Positions 1-8,828 of a stretch of DNA of 64,000 nucleotides are shown piece by piece; the stretch's first letter is position 1; every line of letters starts with the position of its first letter. The notes beneath the pieces were generated by a model. It saw only the letters and a list, made by a program, of their open reading frames with translations. It was not told the DNA's origin and did not search any database. The position numbers were made by a program, and so were the translations under genes. This stretch comes from DAOTWC01 sp048499435. GTDB lineage: Bacteria > Chloroflexota > Anaerolineae > Aggregatilineales > Phototrophicaceae. Location of the stretch: contig JASNZW010000010.1 of assembly GCA_048499435.1 (NCBI GenBank), forward strand, positions 1 to 64,000. Direction: 5' to 3'.

Positions 1-10
1 GACGAGTCTC

Positions 11-50
11 AAGTCCCCTCTCCTATGGAGAGGGGATTTAGGGGTGAGGT
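11..50. repeat. interspersed palindromic repeat copy at the window edge
   Basis: The reverse complement of these 40 bases is identical to 61976-62015 near the other end of the window. It contains the palindromic core CTCTCCTATGGAGAG and ends in GGGGTGAGG, the mirror of the CCTCACCCC edge of the array at 61876-62268. This is a non-coding dispersed repeat; the element may extend to the left beyond the window. It lies just past the 3' end of the trehalose-synthase-like gene. Confidence 0.85.
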
Positions 51-114
51 GTGGTTGTGGAGAGAGAGTCGGAGGGTGAGGTTGGGCAGCGACGGCTGAC
101 GCCAGCCGCTGCGC

Positions 115-1713
115 TCAGCTCCCCAGCAGGCGCAGCCAGCGGTAGCCGTAGGGCGGCAGCGCCACCAGCGCGCTGACCGGCCCGCTGGCGGCGTCGAGCG
201 CGTCGGCCAGGATCATTTCCTCCGGCAGCGCGACCTCCGCCGGCGCGTCGGCCAGGTTGTGCAGCGCCAGCAGGTCGCCTTCCGGCGCGCGCCGCCAGAA
301 GCACAGCAGATGCGGCGGCAGGTCGTGCAGCCACTCCAGCCGCCCCTTGGCCATCATCGGCAGCGCCTTGCGCGCGTGGATCATGCCGCGAACAGTGGAC
401 AGCAGCGAGCCGGGGTCGTCGCGCTGGCTGGCGACGTTCACGTGCTGGCAGCCGTAAACTGGGTCGTTGATGACTGGCGCGTACAGCCGGTCGCTGGCGG
501 CGGTCGAAAAGCCGGCGTTGGCCTCCGCGCTCCACTGCATTGGCGTGCGCACGCCGTTGCGGTCGGGCAGCGAAACGTTGTCGCCCATGCCGATCTCGTC
601 GCCATAGTACAGCACCGGCGCGCCCGGCAGCGTGAACAGCAGCGAGTTGAGCAGTTCGATCCGGCGGCGGTCGCCGTCCAGCAGCGGGGCCAGCCGGCGG
701 CGAATGCCCAGGTTAATGCGCTGCACCGGCGACGGCGCGTAGAAATCCCACATGAACTGGCGTTCTTCCGGCAGCACCATCTCCAGCGTCAGCTCGTCGT
801 GGTTGCGCAGGAACGTCGCCCACTGGCAGTTCGCCGGGATCTCCGGCGTGTCGCTCATGATGTCTACCACGCTGGTGCGGTCGGCGCGGGCCAGCGCCAT
901 ATACAGCCGGGGCATCACCGGGAAGTGAAAGCACATGTGAAACTCGTCGCCGTCGCCGAAGTAGGGGCGCAGGTCGTGCGGCCACTGGTTGGCCTCCGCC
1001 AGCAGGATAGCGTGCGGGTAGTTTTCGTCCACCAGGCGCCGCATCTCTTTGAGGAACTCGTGCGTTTCGGGCAGGTTCTCGCAGTTGGTCCCCTCGCGCT
1101 CGAACAGGTAGGGCACGGCGTCCACGCGGAAGCCGTCGATGCCCATGTCCAGCCAGAAACGCATGACGTTAAGCATGTGCTGGCGCACGGCCGGGTTGTC
1201 GTAATTCAGGTCTGGCTGGCTGGTGTAGAAGCGATGCCAGTAATATTCCTGCGTGCCGTCGTCATAGGCCCAGTTCGACGTTTCTGTGTCAAGGAAGATG
1301 ATGCGCGCCAGCGGGTAGGCGTCGTCGCTGGCGTTCCAGACATAGTAATCGCGCAGCGGCGAGTCCTTGCTGCGGCGCGATTCGATAAACCAGGGGTGCT
1401 GGTCAGACGTGTGGTTGACCACCAGGTCAACGACGAGCTTCATGCCGCGTCGGTGGATTTCCTCAACAGTGATCTGGAAGTCCTCCATCCAGCCGTACTG
1501 CGGGTCAAGGCCGTAGAAGCTGGCGATGTCGTAGCCGTCGTCGCGCAGCGGTGACGGGTAAAACGGCTGGAGCCAGAGACAGTCCACGCCCAGCCACTGC
1601 AGATAGTCGAGACGGCGGCGCAGGCCGAGCAAATCGCCATGGCCGTCACCGTTGGTGTCGGCAAAAGCGCGCAGCGGAAGTTCGTAAAAAACAGCGTCAA
1701 GATGCCAGGACAT
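115..1713 (-). CDS. treS: GH13 alpha-glucosidase/trehalose synthase-type enzyme (maltose alpha-D-glucosyltransferase-like)
   Basis: Cytoplasmic GH13 protein of 532 residues with the (beta/alpha)8 signature blocks in order: an early DGYDIASFYGLDPQYG segment, DLVVNHTSDQHPWF, the nucleophile region GFRVDAVPYL, the acid/base region ILLAEANQWP, and FLRNHDEL. A C-terminal beta domain follows. The segment LYYGDEIGMGDN and the run FEREGTNCENLPETHEFLK are typical of the TreS subfamily, which interconverts maltose and trehalose by intramolecular transglucosylation. Members without the fused maltokinase domain are about this size, and no maltokinase is fused or adjacent here. There is no signal peptide. 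A related alpha-glucosidase is the alternative. The ATG start fits the family N-terminus; the ribosome site (GAAGAAAG) is weak. The gene is divergent from the gene at 1914. Confidence 0.85.
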   Translation of the reverse strand: MSWHLDAVFYELPLRAFADTNGDGHGDLLGLRRRLDYLQWLGVDCLWLQPFYPSPLRDDGYDIASFYGLDPQYGWMEDFQITVEEIHRRGMKLVVDLVVNHTSDQHPWFIESRRSKDSPLRDYYVWNASDDAYPLARIIFLDTETSNWAYDDGTQEYYWHRFYTSQPDLNYDNPAVRQHMLNVMRFWLDMGIDGFRVDAVPYLFEREGTNCENLPETHEFLKEMRRLVDENYPHAILLAEANQWPHDLRPYFGDGDEFHMCFHFPVMPRLYMALARADRTSVVDIMSDTPEIPANCQWATFLRNHDELTLEMVLPEERQFMWDFYAPSPVQRINLGIRRRLAPLLDGDRRRIELLNSLLFTLPGAPVLYYGDEIGMGDNVSLPDRNGVRTPMQWSAEANAGFSTAASDRLYAPVINDPVYGCQHVNVASQRDDPGSLLSTVRGMIHARKALPMMAKGRLEWLHDLPPHLLCFWRRAPEGDLLALHNLADAPAEVALPEEMILADALDAASGPVSALVALPPYGYRWLRLLGS

Positions 1714-1900
1714 ATACTCGTGCTTTCTTCAGAGAGGCAGGCGCAGCAACCAGATCAGCAAACGGCAGCCAGAAAGGGCGACACCGGGGCCGCCCCCCGC
1801 TTTCGGGAACAGATAACAGATACCGGCCAGTGTGTCAACCTGCCACCAGCCCACCAGCCGCCGCCCTGCCGGCCCGGCTGCGTTTGCCGCCCATTCGCTG

Positions 1901-1906
1901 TATAAT
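1901..1906 (+). promoter_or_regulatory. -10 box placed for a leaderless mRNA
   Basis: A perfect TATAAT ends 7 nt before the ATG at 1914, so transcription would be expected to begin at or within a base or two of the start codon. No Shine-Dalgarno sequence can fit between them. A matching -35 hexamer is not evident. Confidence 0.6.
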
Positions 1907-1913
1907 CGCCCAC

Positions 1914-2432
1914 ATGGCACAGAACACACTGCCCAACTACCATTTCCTGCTGGTCGCGCCCAACCTCGGCCCGGAGTGGCTGTTCGACGCCGCCCGCGCG
2001 TACTGGGACCGCTTTCAGCCGACCGTAATCAGCGACCTGACGCTGATCCCGTTTATCCCCCCGGCGCTGACGCTGGCCGTCACCGTGCTGGCCCGCCACG
2101 ACCGCGCGCCGCAGTACGGCGTCGAGCTGGCGCAGCAGGCCCCGCACGCCCTGTTCGACCCGATCGTGTACGACTTTATCGAGGACGCGCGGACCGCGTT
2201 CGACCTGCGCGCCCAGCTTAACCAGCCGTTCGGCGTGCCGCTGATCCCAACCGCCACCTGGACGCCGGCCCCGACCGCTATCCCGCTGGCCCCCACCGCC
2301 GGGCCGGTTGTGCCGCAGGGCAGCGGCTTTATCACGCAGACGCCCACGCCTGACCAGCCGCCGCCGACCACCCCGACCCCGCCTGTGCCGCCGCCGCTCA
2401 GCCCGACGCCCGGCCCTGTCACCGGCGGCTGA
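1914..2432 (+). CDS. hypothetical protein with a shared ~100-residue domain and Pro/Thr-rich tail
   Basis: 172 residues and no recognised family. Residues about 8-110 form a compact domain (LLVAPNLGPEWLFDAARAYW, then IPPALTLAVTVLA, ending LNQPFG). The rest is a low-complexity Pro/Thr tail (TPAPTAIPL, PTPDQPPPTTPTP), as often seen in linkers of surface or secreted proteins. The domain is clearly related to the C-terminal ~100 residues of the next gene (LLALAGGLTPGWFLDTARAY, then IPASVSVAVTLVA, ending LRFG). There is no signal peptide. The ATG at 1914 was chosen because an ideal -10 box lies just upstream and the conserved domain begins soon after. It is probably co-transcribed with 2454 (21-nt gap with a strong GGAGG). 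Confidence 0.7.
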   Translation: MAQNTLPNYHFLLVAPNLGPEWLFDAARAYWDRFQPTVISDLTLIPFIPPALTLAVTVLARHDRAPQYGVELAQQAPHALFDPIVYDFIEDARTAFDLRAQLNQPFGVPLIPTATWTPAPTAIPLAPTAGPVVPQGSGFITQTPTPDQPPPTTPTPPVPPPLSPTPGPVTGG

Positions 2433-2453
2433 GGCCGCGCGGAGGTTAACGCT

Positions 2454-3920
2454 ATGCGCCTTGACGAATACCAGTGGTCGCGCAACCCGCGCGGCCTGCA
2501 CAACAAGCGCGTGCTGATCACCCCGGTCGAGATTGACCGCTGGACCAGCGCCGGTTTTGGCTGGGCCAAGCTGGTCGCCGCTGAAACGGAATACGTGGAC
2601 GACGCCGCCGCGTTCATCCAGCGCGGCATAACGCCCATCGTTCGCCTGTACCGCGAGCGCTGGGGCGCGCGCCCCTTCGACCGCACCATGCGCGACGAAA
2701 CCCTCGCCTATCTCAGCGCCGGCGTGCGCTGGTTTGAGTTCTACAACGAGCCGAACCTGCCGATTGAGTGGCCGGCGGGCACAAACATCGACTGGCGCAA
2801 CGGTGCGCTGATCGCCCCGCTGATGGACAACTGGCTGTTGTGGGCGGAGTTCATCATCAGCCAGGGCGGCTACCCCGGCTTCATCCCGCTGGCGGAGAGC
2901 GACTCGCCCACCGAGGCCGCCGTCCGCTGGATGGACGCCTTTCTCAGCTACCTGCACCAGACGCACCGCGACCGCTTTCGCGCGGTGCTGGCCAACGGCG
3001 GGTACTGCGCCACCCACCCTTACATCCTCAACCATTACTACCAGCAGAAGCCGGACGGCGGCCCCCTCAGCGCCCGCCCGCCCGAACAGCAGAACGCCCG
3101 CGAAGGCGGCTGGCATTTCGAGTACCCTTACGACCCCATCAGCCAGGCCAGCGACCCCGGCCGCACGGTGTCGGGCGGCACGCGCCTGACGCCCCACGGC
3201 GACCCGGTCGGCCTGACGGCGATGGGCGGCCTGTTCAACGAGCGCTGCGCCGCGCTGTTCGACACGGCCAACGTGCCGGTCGTGGGCACGGAGGGCGGCA
3301 TCTGGCCCTTCCCGCGCGACGGCCAGACGCCCTACTACCAGCAGGACGACCGCTATCCGCCGTACACCCACGAAAGCCAGGCGGAGGGGACGGTCGCCAT
3401 GTTTGAGTGGGTCACGCACAGCGCGCCGCCCTGGTTCTTCGGCGTGTGCCTGTGGAAAGAAGATGATTACTTCGAACCTGGCCCGGCCCACGCCATCACG
3501 CGCCTGGCCGAAACGCCGCCGCTGCGCCTGAACGTCCTGCCGCTGGAGGTCATGGCGACACCAGGGCCAGCGCCGACGGCTGTCGTGCCCGGCCCCGGCC
3601 CGATTCACGGCACGCCCGACATCCACCTGCTGGCGCTGGCCGGCGGCCTGACACCGGGCTGGTTCCTGGACACGGCGCGCGCCTATTACGACCGCTTCCG
3701 CCCGGCTGTCACGGTGCAGCTTGACCTCATCCAGTACATCCCGGCCAGCGTCAGCGTCGCCGTGACGCTGGTCGCGCCGACCACGCAGGCGCACACGGTG
3801 AGCGACGCGCTGCGCGCGCTGTACCCGAACCTGTGGGTGGATATCATCCCCGCCGATGACCTGGACATCGTGCGCGCCACGCTTGAGTCGCGGGCGCAGC
3901 GCAATCTGCGCTTCGGGTGA
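2454..3920 (+). CDS. TIM-barrel glycoside-hydrolase-like protein with C-terminal repeat of the upstream domain
   Basis: 488 residues. Residues ~1-365 look like a clan-A (beta/alpha)8 glycosidase-type barrel: FEFYNEPNLPIEW carries the typical N-E acid/base pair at the end of a strand, and VVGTEGGIWPF offers a second candidate Glu. A linker of Pro, Ala and Gly (~365-390) leads to a ~100-residue domain homologous to the protein at 1914. There is no signal peptide, unlike the related secreted LysM protein at 32412, which has the equivalent VWNEQNIDREW. A GGAGG at 2441-2445, 8 nt before the ATG, fixes the start. Substrate is unknown; location depends on whether the protein is exported by a non-classical route. 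It converges on the glycosyltransferase at 3930 with only 9 nt between. Confidence 0.7.
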   Translation: MRLDEYQWSRNPRGLHNKRVLITPVEIDRWTSAGFGWAKLVAAETEYVDDAAAFIQRGITPIVRLYRERWGARPFDRTMRDETLAYLSAGVRWFEFYNEPNLPIEWPAGTNIDWRNGALIAPLMDNWLLWAEFIISQGGYPGFIPLAESDSPTEAAVRWMDAFLSYLHQTHRDRFRAVLANGGYCATHPYILNHYYQQKPDGGPLSARPPEQQNAREGGWHFEYPYDPISQASDPGRTVSGGTRLTPHGDPVGLTAMGGLFNERCAALFDTANVPVVGTEGGIWPFPRDGQTPYYQQDDRYPPYTHESQAEGTVAMFEWVTHSAPPWFFGVCLWKEDDYFEPGPAHAITRLAETPPLRLNVLPLEVMATPGPAPTAVVPGPGPIHGTPDIHLLALAGGLTPGWFLDTARAYYDRFRPAVTVQLDLIQYIPASVSVAVTLVAPTTQAHTVSDALRALYPNLWVDIIPADDLDIVRATLESRAQRNLRFG

Positions 3921-3929
3921 GGGGGCGAG

Positions 3930-4931
3930 TCAAGCAGAGGGGGTGTCGCCTTCGCCTTTCTCAGGCGCTTTGCCGATGCCGATCACGCGGCGCAGCGCGG
4001 AGTCGACGCGGGGGTGGCGCGCCAGCCAGTTGAGCATGCGCGGCACGAACCAGTCCGGCAGGATAACGTAGGTGTAGCGCATCACCAGCTTGGCCGAAAA
4101 CGGCCAGCCAGTCACATAGTGGAAATAATAGAAACAGGCCCGGCGCAGCTTGTGCTGCGTGTCCGCGTCGGGCGCACAGCCGGCCACTGCCTGTTTCAGC
4201 AGCCCCCACAGCCGGAAATCGAGCTTAAAGGCAGCGATGAGCGCCGGTTGGCCCGGCGCAAACTGGCGCACGCGGACCTTGCCGCCGCGCCGCGCCACTG
4301 TGTAATGGTGCAGCGTTCGCTCAACCGGCACAAACGTCCCCTGGCGGGCCATGTGCAGCAGAAATACGGTGTCTGACGCCTCAACGGCGTGGAAGGGCAG
4401 CCCCGGCGCGACCGCCGCGCGGCGGTACAGACCGTAAAACGGCGTATTGACCGCCGGCGTCAGCAGCAGGTTGGCGCAGCGCTCCCAGGCCGCCGCGCTG
4501 TCCATAGCCACTGGATAGCGCTCTGGCCGGGCCGCGCCGGTGTTTTCGTAATGATAGCAGCTCTGCGCGAAACAGAGCGCCGCGTCCGGGCTGGCGCGCA
4601 GCGTCGCCAGGCACGCGCTGATAAACTCCGGCTCCCACCAGTCGTCATGCGCCGCCCACATGAAGTAATCGCCGACCGCCAGTTCGTAGACGCGGGTGAA
4701 ATTGCCCTGCGCGCCAACGTTGCGCGCGTTGCGATACAGCCGGATGCGCGCGTCACGCGCGGCGTAAGCCGCACAGATGGCGTAGGTATCGTCGGTAGAG
4801 GCGTTATCGCAGATGATCAGCTCAAAATCGGTGAAGTCCTGCGCCAGCAGCGAATCGAGCGCGCGCTGGATGCCAGCGCCGCTGGCGTTATACACGGGCA
4901 GGCCGATACTCACGGCGGGTTGGGGCGGCAT
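3930..4931 (-). CDS. family 2 glycosyltransferase
   Basis: 333 residues, inverting GT-A fold. The N-terminus VSIGLPVYNA, the nucleotide-binding IICDNASTDDT, and the DxD-like region AAHDDWWEPEF are diagnostic for GT2. The C-terminal ~100 residues contain basic and hydrophobic helices that may touch the membrane. It would transfer a nucleotide-activated sugar to a lipid-linked or polysaccharide acceptor; donor and acceptor cannot be read from the sequence. It heads the polysaccharide group that continues with the flippase at 5046 (divergent) and two GT4 enzymes. The start ATG is preceded by CAGGGA and a TATAAT box. Confidence 0.88.
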   Translation of the reverse strand: MPPQPAVSIGLPVYNASGAGIQRALDSLLAQDFTDFELIICDNASTDDTYAICAAYAARDARIRLYRNARNVGAQGNFTRVYELAVGDYFMWAAHDDWWEPEFISACLATLRASPDAALCFAQSCYHYENTGAARPERYPVAMDSAAAWERCANLLLTPAVNTPFYGLYRRAAVAPGLPFHAVEASDTVFLLHMARQGTFVPVERTLHHYTVARRGGKVRVRQFAPGQPALIAAFKLDFRLWGLLKQAVAGCAPDADTQHKLRRACFYYFHYVTGWPFSAKLVMRYTYVILPDWFVPRMLNWLARHPRVDSALRRVIGIGKAPEKGEGDTPSA

Positions 4932-4965
4932 GTTATCCCTGTTCGGTGGCTGTGCGACCAGCTCA

Positions 4966-4971
4966 ATTATA
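4966..4971 (-). promoter_or_regulatory. -10 box for the GT2 gene
   Basis: Reads TATAAT on the minus strand, 34 nt upstream of the ATG at 4931. It sits in the short divergent interval shared with the flippase gene. Confidence 0.5.
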
Positions 4972-5021
4972 ACGGCCAGCGCGCGCTGAACCCGTTAAGA
5001 CTCGCGCCTGCCTGAACATGC

Positions 5022-5027
5022 TATGAT
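5022..5027 (+). promoter_or_regulatory. possible -10 box for the flippase gene
   Basis: TATGAT 18 nt before the GTG at 5046 and 30 nt before the ATG at 5058. No good -35 is seen. Confidence 0.35.
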
Positions 5028-5045
5028 GGGTCAGGATCGGGCGGC

Positions 5046-6413
5046 GTGGAATTTGCGATGCGACAGGACCTTGAACTGCGGCGTTTTGCCGCTGACAGCG
5101 CGATTAACCTGGTGCGGCTGGGCGGCGCGGCGGTGTTAGGGCTGCTGCTGTCGGCGCTGCTGGCGCGCGGCCTGGGCACAAACGGCAAAGGCATTTACGA
5201 GCTGGCGCTGGTGCTGCCGCTGGTGATCCAGTCGGTTTTCAACATTGGCGTTACGATGTCCGCCGCCTACTACGTAGCGCGCGGCGACCACGACCTGGTG
5301 ACGGCCACGCGCGGCAGCATCACGCTGTCACTGTGGCTCAGCGGCGGCGGCCTGCTGGTCGGCGTGGCGCTGGTGCGCCTGGGCAGCGCCGCGCTGTTCC
5401 CCGGCATACCCGCTGACCTGCTCTACCTCAGCCTGCTGCTGCTGCCGCTGCTGTACCTGCGCCTGCATCTGAGCGCGGTGTTTCAGGGCTTACAGGACTT
5501 CCGCGCCTTTGGCCTGGTGGAGCTGACGCCGCCGCTGGTGTCTATTGTGCTGATAGTGCCGCTGGTGTTTATGTGGGACGGCGGTGTGGCCGGGGCGCTG
5601 CTGGCAGCCATCGTCGGCAACGCCGCCGGGCTGGCGCTGGCCGTGCTGCTGCTGCGCCGCCGCATAGCAGCGCCCGTGCCGCTGCTGGCGCTGCGCCTGG
5701 ACCGCGCTTACTGGCGGCAGATAGCGGGCTACGGCCTGAAAGCGCAGCTCAACATCATCGCCGTATACCTGCTGCTGCGCGTAGATGTGTTCCTGCTCAA
5801 CCTGTGGGGGCCGGGCGGGGCGGCCTCGGTCGGCATTTACTCGATCGCTGTGCTGCTGGCGGAGCGCATCTGGACGTTCAGCACAGTCACCGGGCAGGTG
5901 ATCCTGCCGCGCATCGCCTCGTGGGAAGGCGACGACGACCGCCGCACCCAGCTTTCGCTGCTCAACGCCCGCCTGACGTTCTGGTTTGGCGCGCTGATTC
6001 TGGTGGCGCTGGCGCTGCTGGGCGAGTGGTTCATTGTGCTGCTGTACGGCGAAGCCTTTCGCCCGGCGGCCCAGCCGCTGCTGTGGCTGCTGCCCGGCAT
6101 CGCGCTGTTCAACCTGGCGCGCGTGCTGGGGCCAGATGTCGCCGGGCGCGGGCGTGTGGGCATCAACGCGGCGATCGCCACCGCCGCCTTTGCCATCAAC
6201 CTGGCGGCCAACGCCGCGCTGATTCCGGCGCTGGGCTACAACGGCGCGGCGCTGGCAGCCAGCCTGGCCTATAGTTTCCTGGGCATCGCGTCAGTGGTGG
6301 CCTTCTGCCGTGTCAGCGGGGCGCGCTGGTGGCAAATATGGCTGATTACAGGCAGCGACGTGGCGCTGCTGCGGCAGGCGCTCAACCGCTTTCACCCCAC
6401 CGCCGCGCAGTAG
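5046..6413 (+). CDS. polysaccharide flippase (Wzx/MOP superfamily)
   Basis: 455-residue integral membrane protein with about 12-14 hydrophobic segments spread through its length, starting with INLVRLGGAAVLGLLLSALL. The N-terminal LLARGLGTNGKGIYELALVLP is characteristic of oligosaccharide/teichoic-acid flippases of the MOP exporter superfamily. It would move lipid-linked glycan units across the cytoplasmic membrane, matching the surrounding glycosyltransferases. Two starts are possible: GTG at 5046 (AGGA at 5033-5036) or ATG at 5058 (four codons later). If the TATGAT at 5022 is the real -10, the ATG is favoured. Its 3' end overlaps the convergent GT4 gene by 22 bp. Confidence 0.85.
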   Translation: MEFAMRQDLELRRFAADSAINLVRLGGAAVLGLLLSALLARGLGTNGKGIYELALVLPLVIQSVFNIGVTMSAAYYVARGDHDLVTATRGSITLSLWLSGGGLLVGVALVRLGSAALFPGIPADLLYLSLLLLPLLYLRLHLSAVFQGLQDFRAFGLVELTPPLVSIVLIVPLVFMWDGGVAGALLAAIVGNAAGLALAVLLLRRRIAAPVPLLALRLDRAYWRQIAGYGLKAQLNIIAVYLLLRVDVFLLNLWGPGGAASVGIYSIAVLLAERIWTFSTVTGQVILPRIASWEGDDDRRTQLSLLNARLTFWFGALILVALALLGEWFIVLLYGEAFRPAAQPLLWLLPGIALFNLARVLGPDVAGRGRVGINAAIATAAFAINLAANAALIPALGYNGAALAASLAYSFLGIASVVAFCRVSGARWWQIWLITGSDVALLRQALNRFHPTAAQ

Positions 6414-7549
6414 ACAGCCAGCGTTTGCCGCGCCACCGCCGGGCCGGCATACCGTTCAGCGATCAGCGCCGCCGAGCGCAAGCCCATCTGCCTCAGACGC
6501 TGCTGGTCAGCAGCCGCGTCCAGCAGCGCTGCCGCCAGCGCCTCGCTGTCCTCCGGCGGCACGACCCAGCCGTTGCCGTCCAGGCTTTCGGGCAGGCCGC
6601 CGACGGCCGTCACAATCAGCGGCAGGCTGAAAGCCATACAGGTTATCAGCGCGCCGCTTTGGGTGATCGCGCGGTAGGGCAGCACCGCCGCATCAGCAGC
6701 ATAGTGATACAGCCACACATCGCCATAGGGGATATAGCCAGAAACAACATGCACCCGTTCCTGCGTGCCCGCTGCCGCCAGCAGGTCAGCATCGGCCTGG
6801 GTTTCGGGCCGTCCGGCGGCCAGCAGATGAACATCGGGCCGGGCCGCCGCTGCCCGCGCAAACGCCGCCAGCAGCGTGTCAAAGCCCTTGTAAGCGCGCA
6901 CGGAGCCGAAAAACAGAAACACCAGCGCATCGGTGGGCAGCCCCAGGCGCGCGCGCGCCTGCGCCCGGCTGGCATCGGCGGGCAGCGCTGTATAAGGCGT
7001 GCTGATATGCGGCACAACGGCGATCCTGGCGGGGTCAACCGCCGGGTACGCGCGCCTGAACGTGTCCCGGTTGGCTTCAGTATGAACAATCACCCGGTCC
7101 ACAGCCTGGTAGACAGCGTGCAGCGGCCCGGCATCGGCTTCTGGCGCGTACAGCGGCACAACATCGTGCACCGTGTGAACAACCGGCACGCCCGCGGCGC
7201 GCGCCTGCTGAATCAGCCGCCGATCCAGGCGCGGCACACGGCTCCACTGAATATGCAGCACATCCGGCGGGGTGCGCCGAAGCTGGCGCAGCGTCTGCCA
7301 GTGGCCCAGCGGATAGACAGCGGCCCGCAGCGCGCGGCGCAAATGCGGCAGGCGCGTCAGCCAGGGGTGATACAGGCCGCGAAAATAGGCGTAATCGGCC
7401 TGAAAACGGCCGGTGAACGGCAGTTGGTCGTCGTACAGATAGCGTGAGGCAATATAGCGCACATCGCACCCGGCCTGCGCCAGCGCATCGCACAGCGCGA
7501 TGTTGTAATAGGGCGTGAGCTGCGCCGGGTCCAGCACCCAGACCTTCAT
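6392..7549 (-). CDS. family 4 glycosyltransferase
   Basis: 385 residues, retaining GT-B fold. The N-terminal half has the acceptor domain with PDVLHIQW and VVHTVHDVVPL. The C-terminal half has the GT4 nucleotide-sugar domain: LFFGSVRAYKGFDTLLAAF, then the donor-binding region ALITCMAFSLPLIVTAVGGLPE with the conserved Gly and Glu. It is probably a polysaccharide-assembly enzyme of unknown linkage. The start codon overlaps the stop of the upstream GT4 gene in an ATGA arrangement (7546-7549), so the two are translationally coupled. Confidence 0.88.
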   Translation of the reverse strand: MKVWVLDPAQLTPYYNIALCDALAQAGCDVRYIASRYLYDDQLPFTGRFQADYAYFRGLYHPWLTRLPHLRRALRAAVYPLGHWQTLRQLRRTPPDVLHIQWSRVPRLDRRLIQQARAAGVPVVHTVHDVVPLYAPEADAGPLHAVYQAVDRVIVHTEANRDTFRRAYPAVDPARIAVVPHISTPYTALPADASRAQARARLGLPTDALVFLFFGSVRAYKGFDTLLAAFARAAAARPDVHLLAAGRPETQADADLLAAAGTQERVHVVSGYIPYGDVWLYHYAADAAVLPYRAITQSGALITCMAFSLPLIVTAVGGLPESLDGNGWVVPPEDSEALAAALLDAAADQQRLRQMGLRSAALIAERYAGPAVARQTLAVYCAAVG

Positions 7550-8772
7550 CCTCCCGCCGCCTTCTCCAGCGCCGCCGCATACGCATCTGCCGCGCGCTCG
7601 TAATCCAGGTGCGCCTCGGCGTAGGCGCGCCCGGCGCGACCGCAGCGCGCGCGCAGCGCGTCGTCGTCCAGCAGCCGCGCGACAGCCGCCGCTAACCCCG
7701 CCGCGTCACCGCAGGGCACATTGAATCCAGCCCCTGTCTCGCGCAGGAAGTCCGCCGCCACGCCGTCAACGGCAGCAGCCGTCGGCAGGCCCGCCGCCAG
7801 CGCCTCATAGAGCTTGGTCGGCATCGTTCCCCGATACAGCGGCTCCGGTCGCATCGCCCAAAAGCACACATCCGACGCGGCATAGGCCAGCGGCACGTCG
7901 TCGTAATCCACCCAACCAATGCGCGCGATGTGCGCTCCAGCGCTCTGCGCCAGCAGCGCGTTAATATGCGCGGTCTGTGTGCCGCCGCCAGCGAACATAA
8001 AACGCACTTCCTTCAGATTATCTAGAGTATGAACCGCTGCAAACATAGTTTCAAAATCATATTGCGTGGTAAACGCGCCGATGAAGCTCACCAGGCGGGC
8101 AGCGCCCAGGCCATGCTTCGCGCGGAAGGCCGCCGCGTCAGCGCCGGGGTGAAAGCGGTTGAGGTCAATACCGCTGAGCACCGTCTGTACATTATCAGTC
8201 GGGCCAATATATTCTTGTATCGTTTTGGCCCATCCCGCAGATAACGTGATGATGCCCGCCGCGCCGCGCAGCGAGGCGTTCGTCAGGGCGCGAAACACAC
8301 GGTAGACCGGGTGCTGCGCCGTCAGCGCGCCCACCGTCAACAAGTGGTCGGGCCACAGGTCATGCACATCCAGCACGTAGGGGATGCCGCGCAGCCGGCA
8401 CAGCGCCGCCCCGGCCAGGTGCGTGAACATCGGCTGCGCCTCCACCAGCGCCGCGTCCGGGCGCGGCAGGCCCAGGCCGCGCAGCGCCGCCGTCAGCGCG
8501 AAGCTCACCTGGCTCACCAGCTTGCGGCTGATTTTGGGGCTGGGCGTGGCCCACAGCCAGGTGCGGATCACGCGCAGGCCGTCCGCCGTTTCGGTGACTT
8601 CCCAGGCGTCACGGTAGCCGTCGTAAACGCGGCCCTGCGGATAGCTGGGCAGCGCCGTCAGCACGGTGAGGTCGTGCCCGCGCCCGCGCAGCGCCCGCGC
8701 CAGCCGCGTGAGAATCACGGGGGCCGCGCCCTGCTCCGGCTCAAAATGCGCTGTAATCAGCAGAATGTGCAT
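7546..8772 (-). CDS. family 4 glycosyltransferase (WcaI-like)
   Basis: 408 residues from the ATG at 8772. It begins MHILLITAHFEPEQGAAP, the typical start of WcaI/FutB-type GT4 enzymes. YVLDVHDLWPD marks the N-terminal domain, and VSFIGAFTTQYDFETMF and LYEALAAGLPTAAA mark the donor domain. A GTG at 8793 in the same frame lies 6-8 nt from a TATAAT box and could give a leaderless form seven codons longer; the GAGGCGGG before the ATG supports 8772. It heads a two-gene operon with 6392-7549. Confidence 0.85.
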   Translation of the reverse strand: MHILLITAHFEPEQGAAPVILTRLARALRGRGHDLTVLTALPSYPQGRVYDGYRDAWEVTETADGLRVIRTWLWATPSPKISRKLVSQVSFALTAALRGLGLPRPDAALVEAQPMFTHLAGAALCRLRGIPYVLDVHDLWPDHLLTVGALTAQHPVYRVFRALTNASLRGAAGIITLSAGWAKTIQEYIGPTDNVQTVLSGIDLNRFHPGADAAAFRAKHGLGAARLVSFIGAFTTQYDFETMFAAVHTLDNLKEVRFMFAGGGTQTAHINALLAQSAGAHIARIGWVDYDDVPLAYAASDVCFWAMRPEPLYRGTMPTKLYEALAAGLPTAAAVDGVAADFLRETGAGFNVPCGDAAGLAAAVARLLDDDALRARCGRAGRAYAEAHLDYERAADAYAAALEKAAGG

Positions 8773-8798
8773 CGGCCCGCCTCGCCAGTTCACACCCC

Positions 8799-8804
8799 AT
8801 TATA
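8799..8804 (-). promoter_or_regulatory. -10 box for the two-gene GT4 operon
   Basis: Perfect TATAAT on the minus strand, 26 nt upstream of the ATG at 8772 and 5 nt upstream of an in-frame GTG at 8793. Confidence 0.55.
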
Positions 8805-8828
8805 CGCGGGCGGGACCGGCGCGCAGCG

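Noticed and set aside
1755..3794. Long minus-strand reading frame of 679 codons
   Set aside because: It is antisense to the two plus-strand genes at 1914 and 2454, has Arg/Ala/Gly-rich content and no domain; a high-GC shadow.
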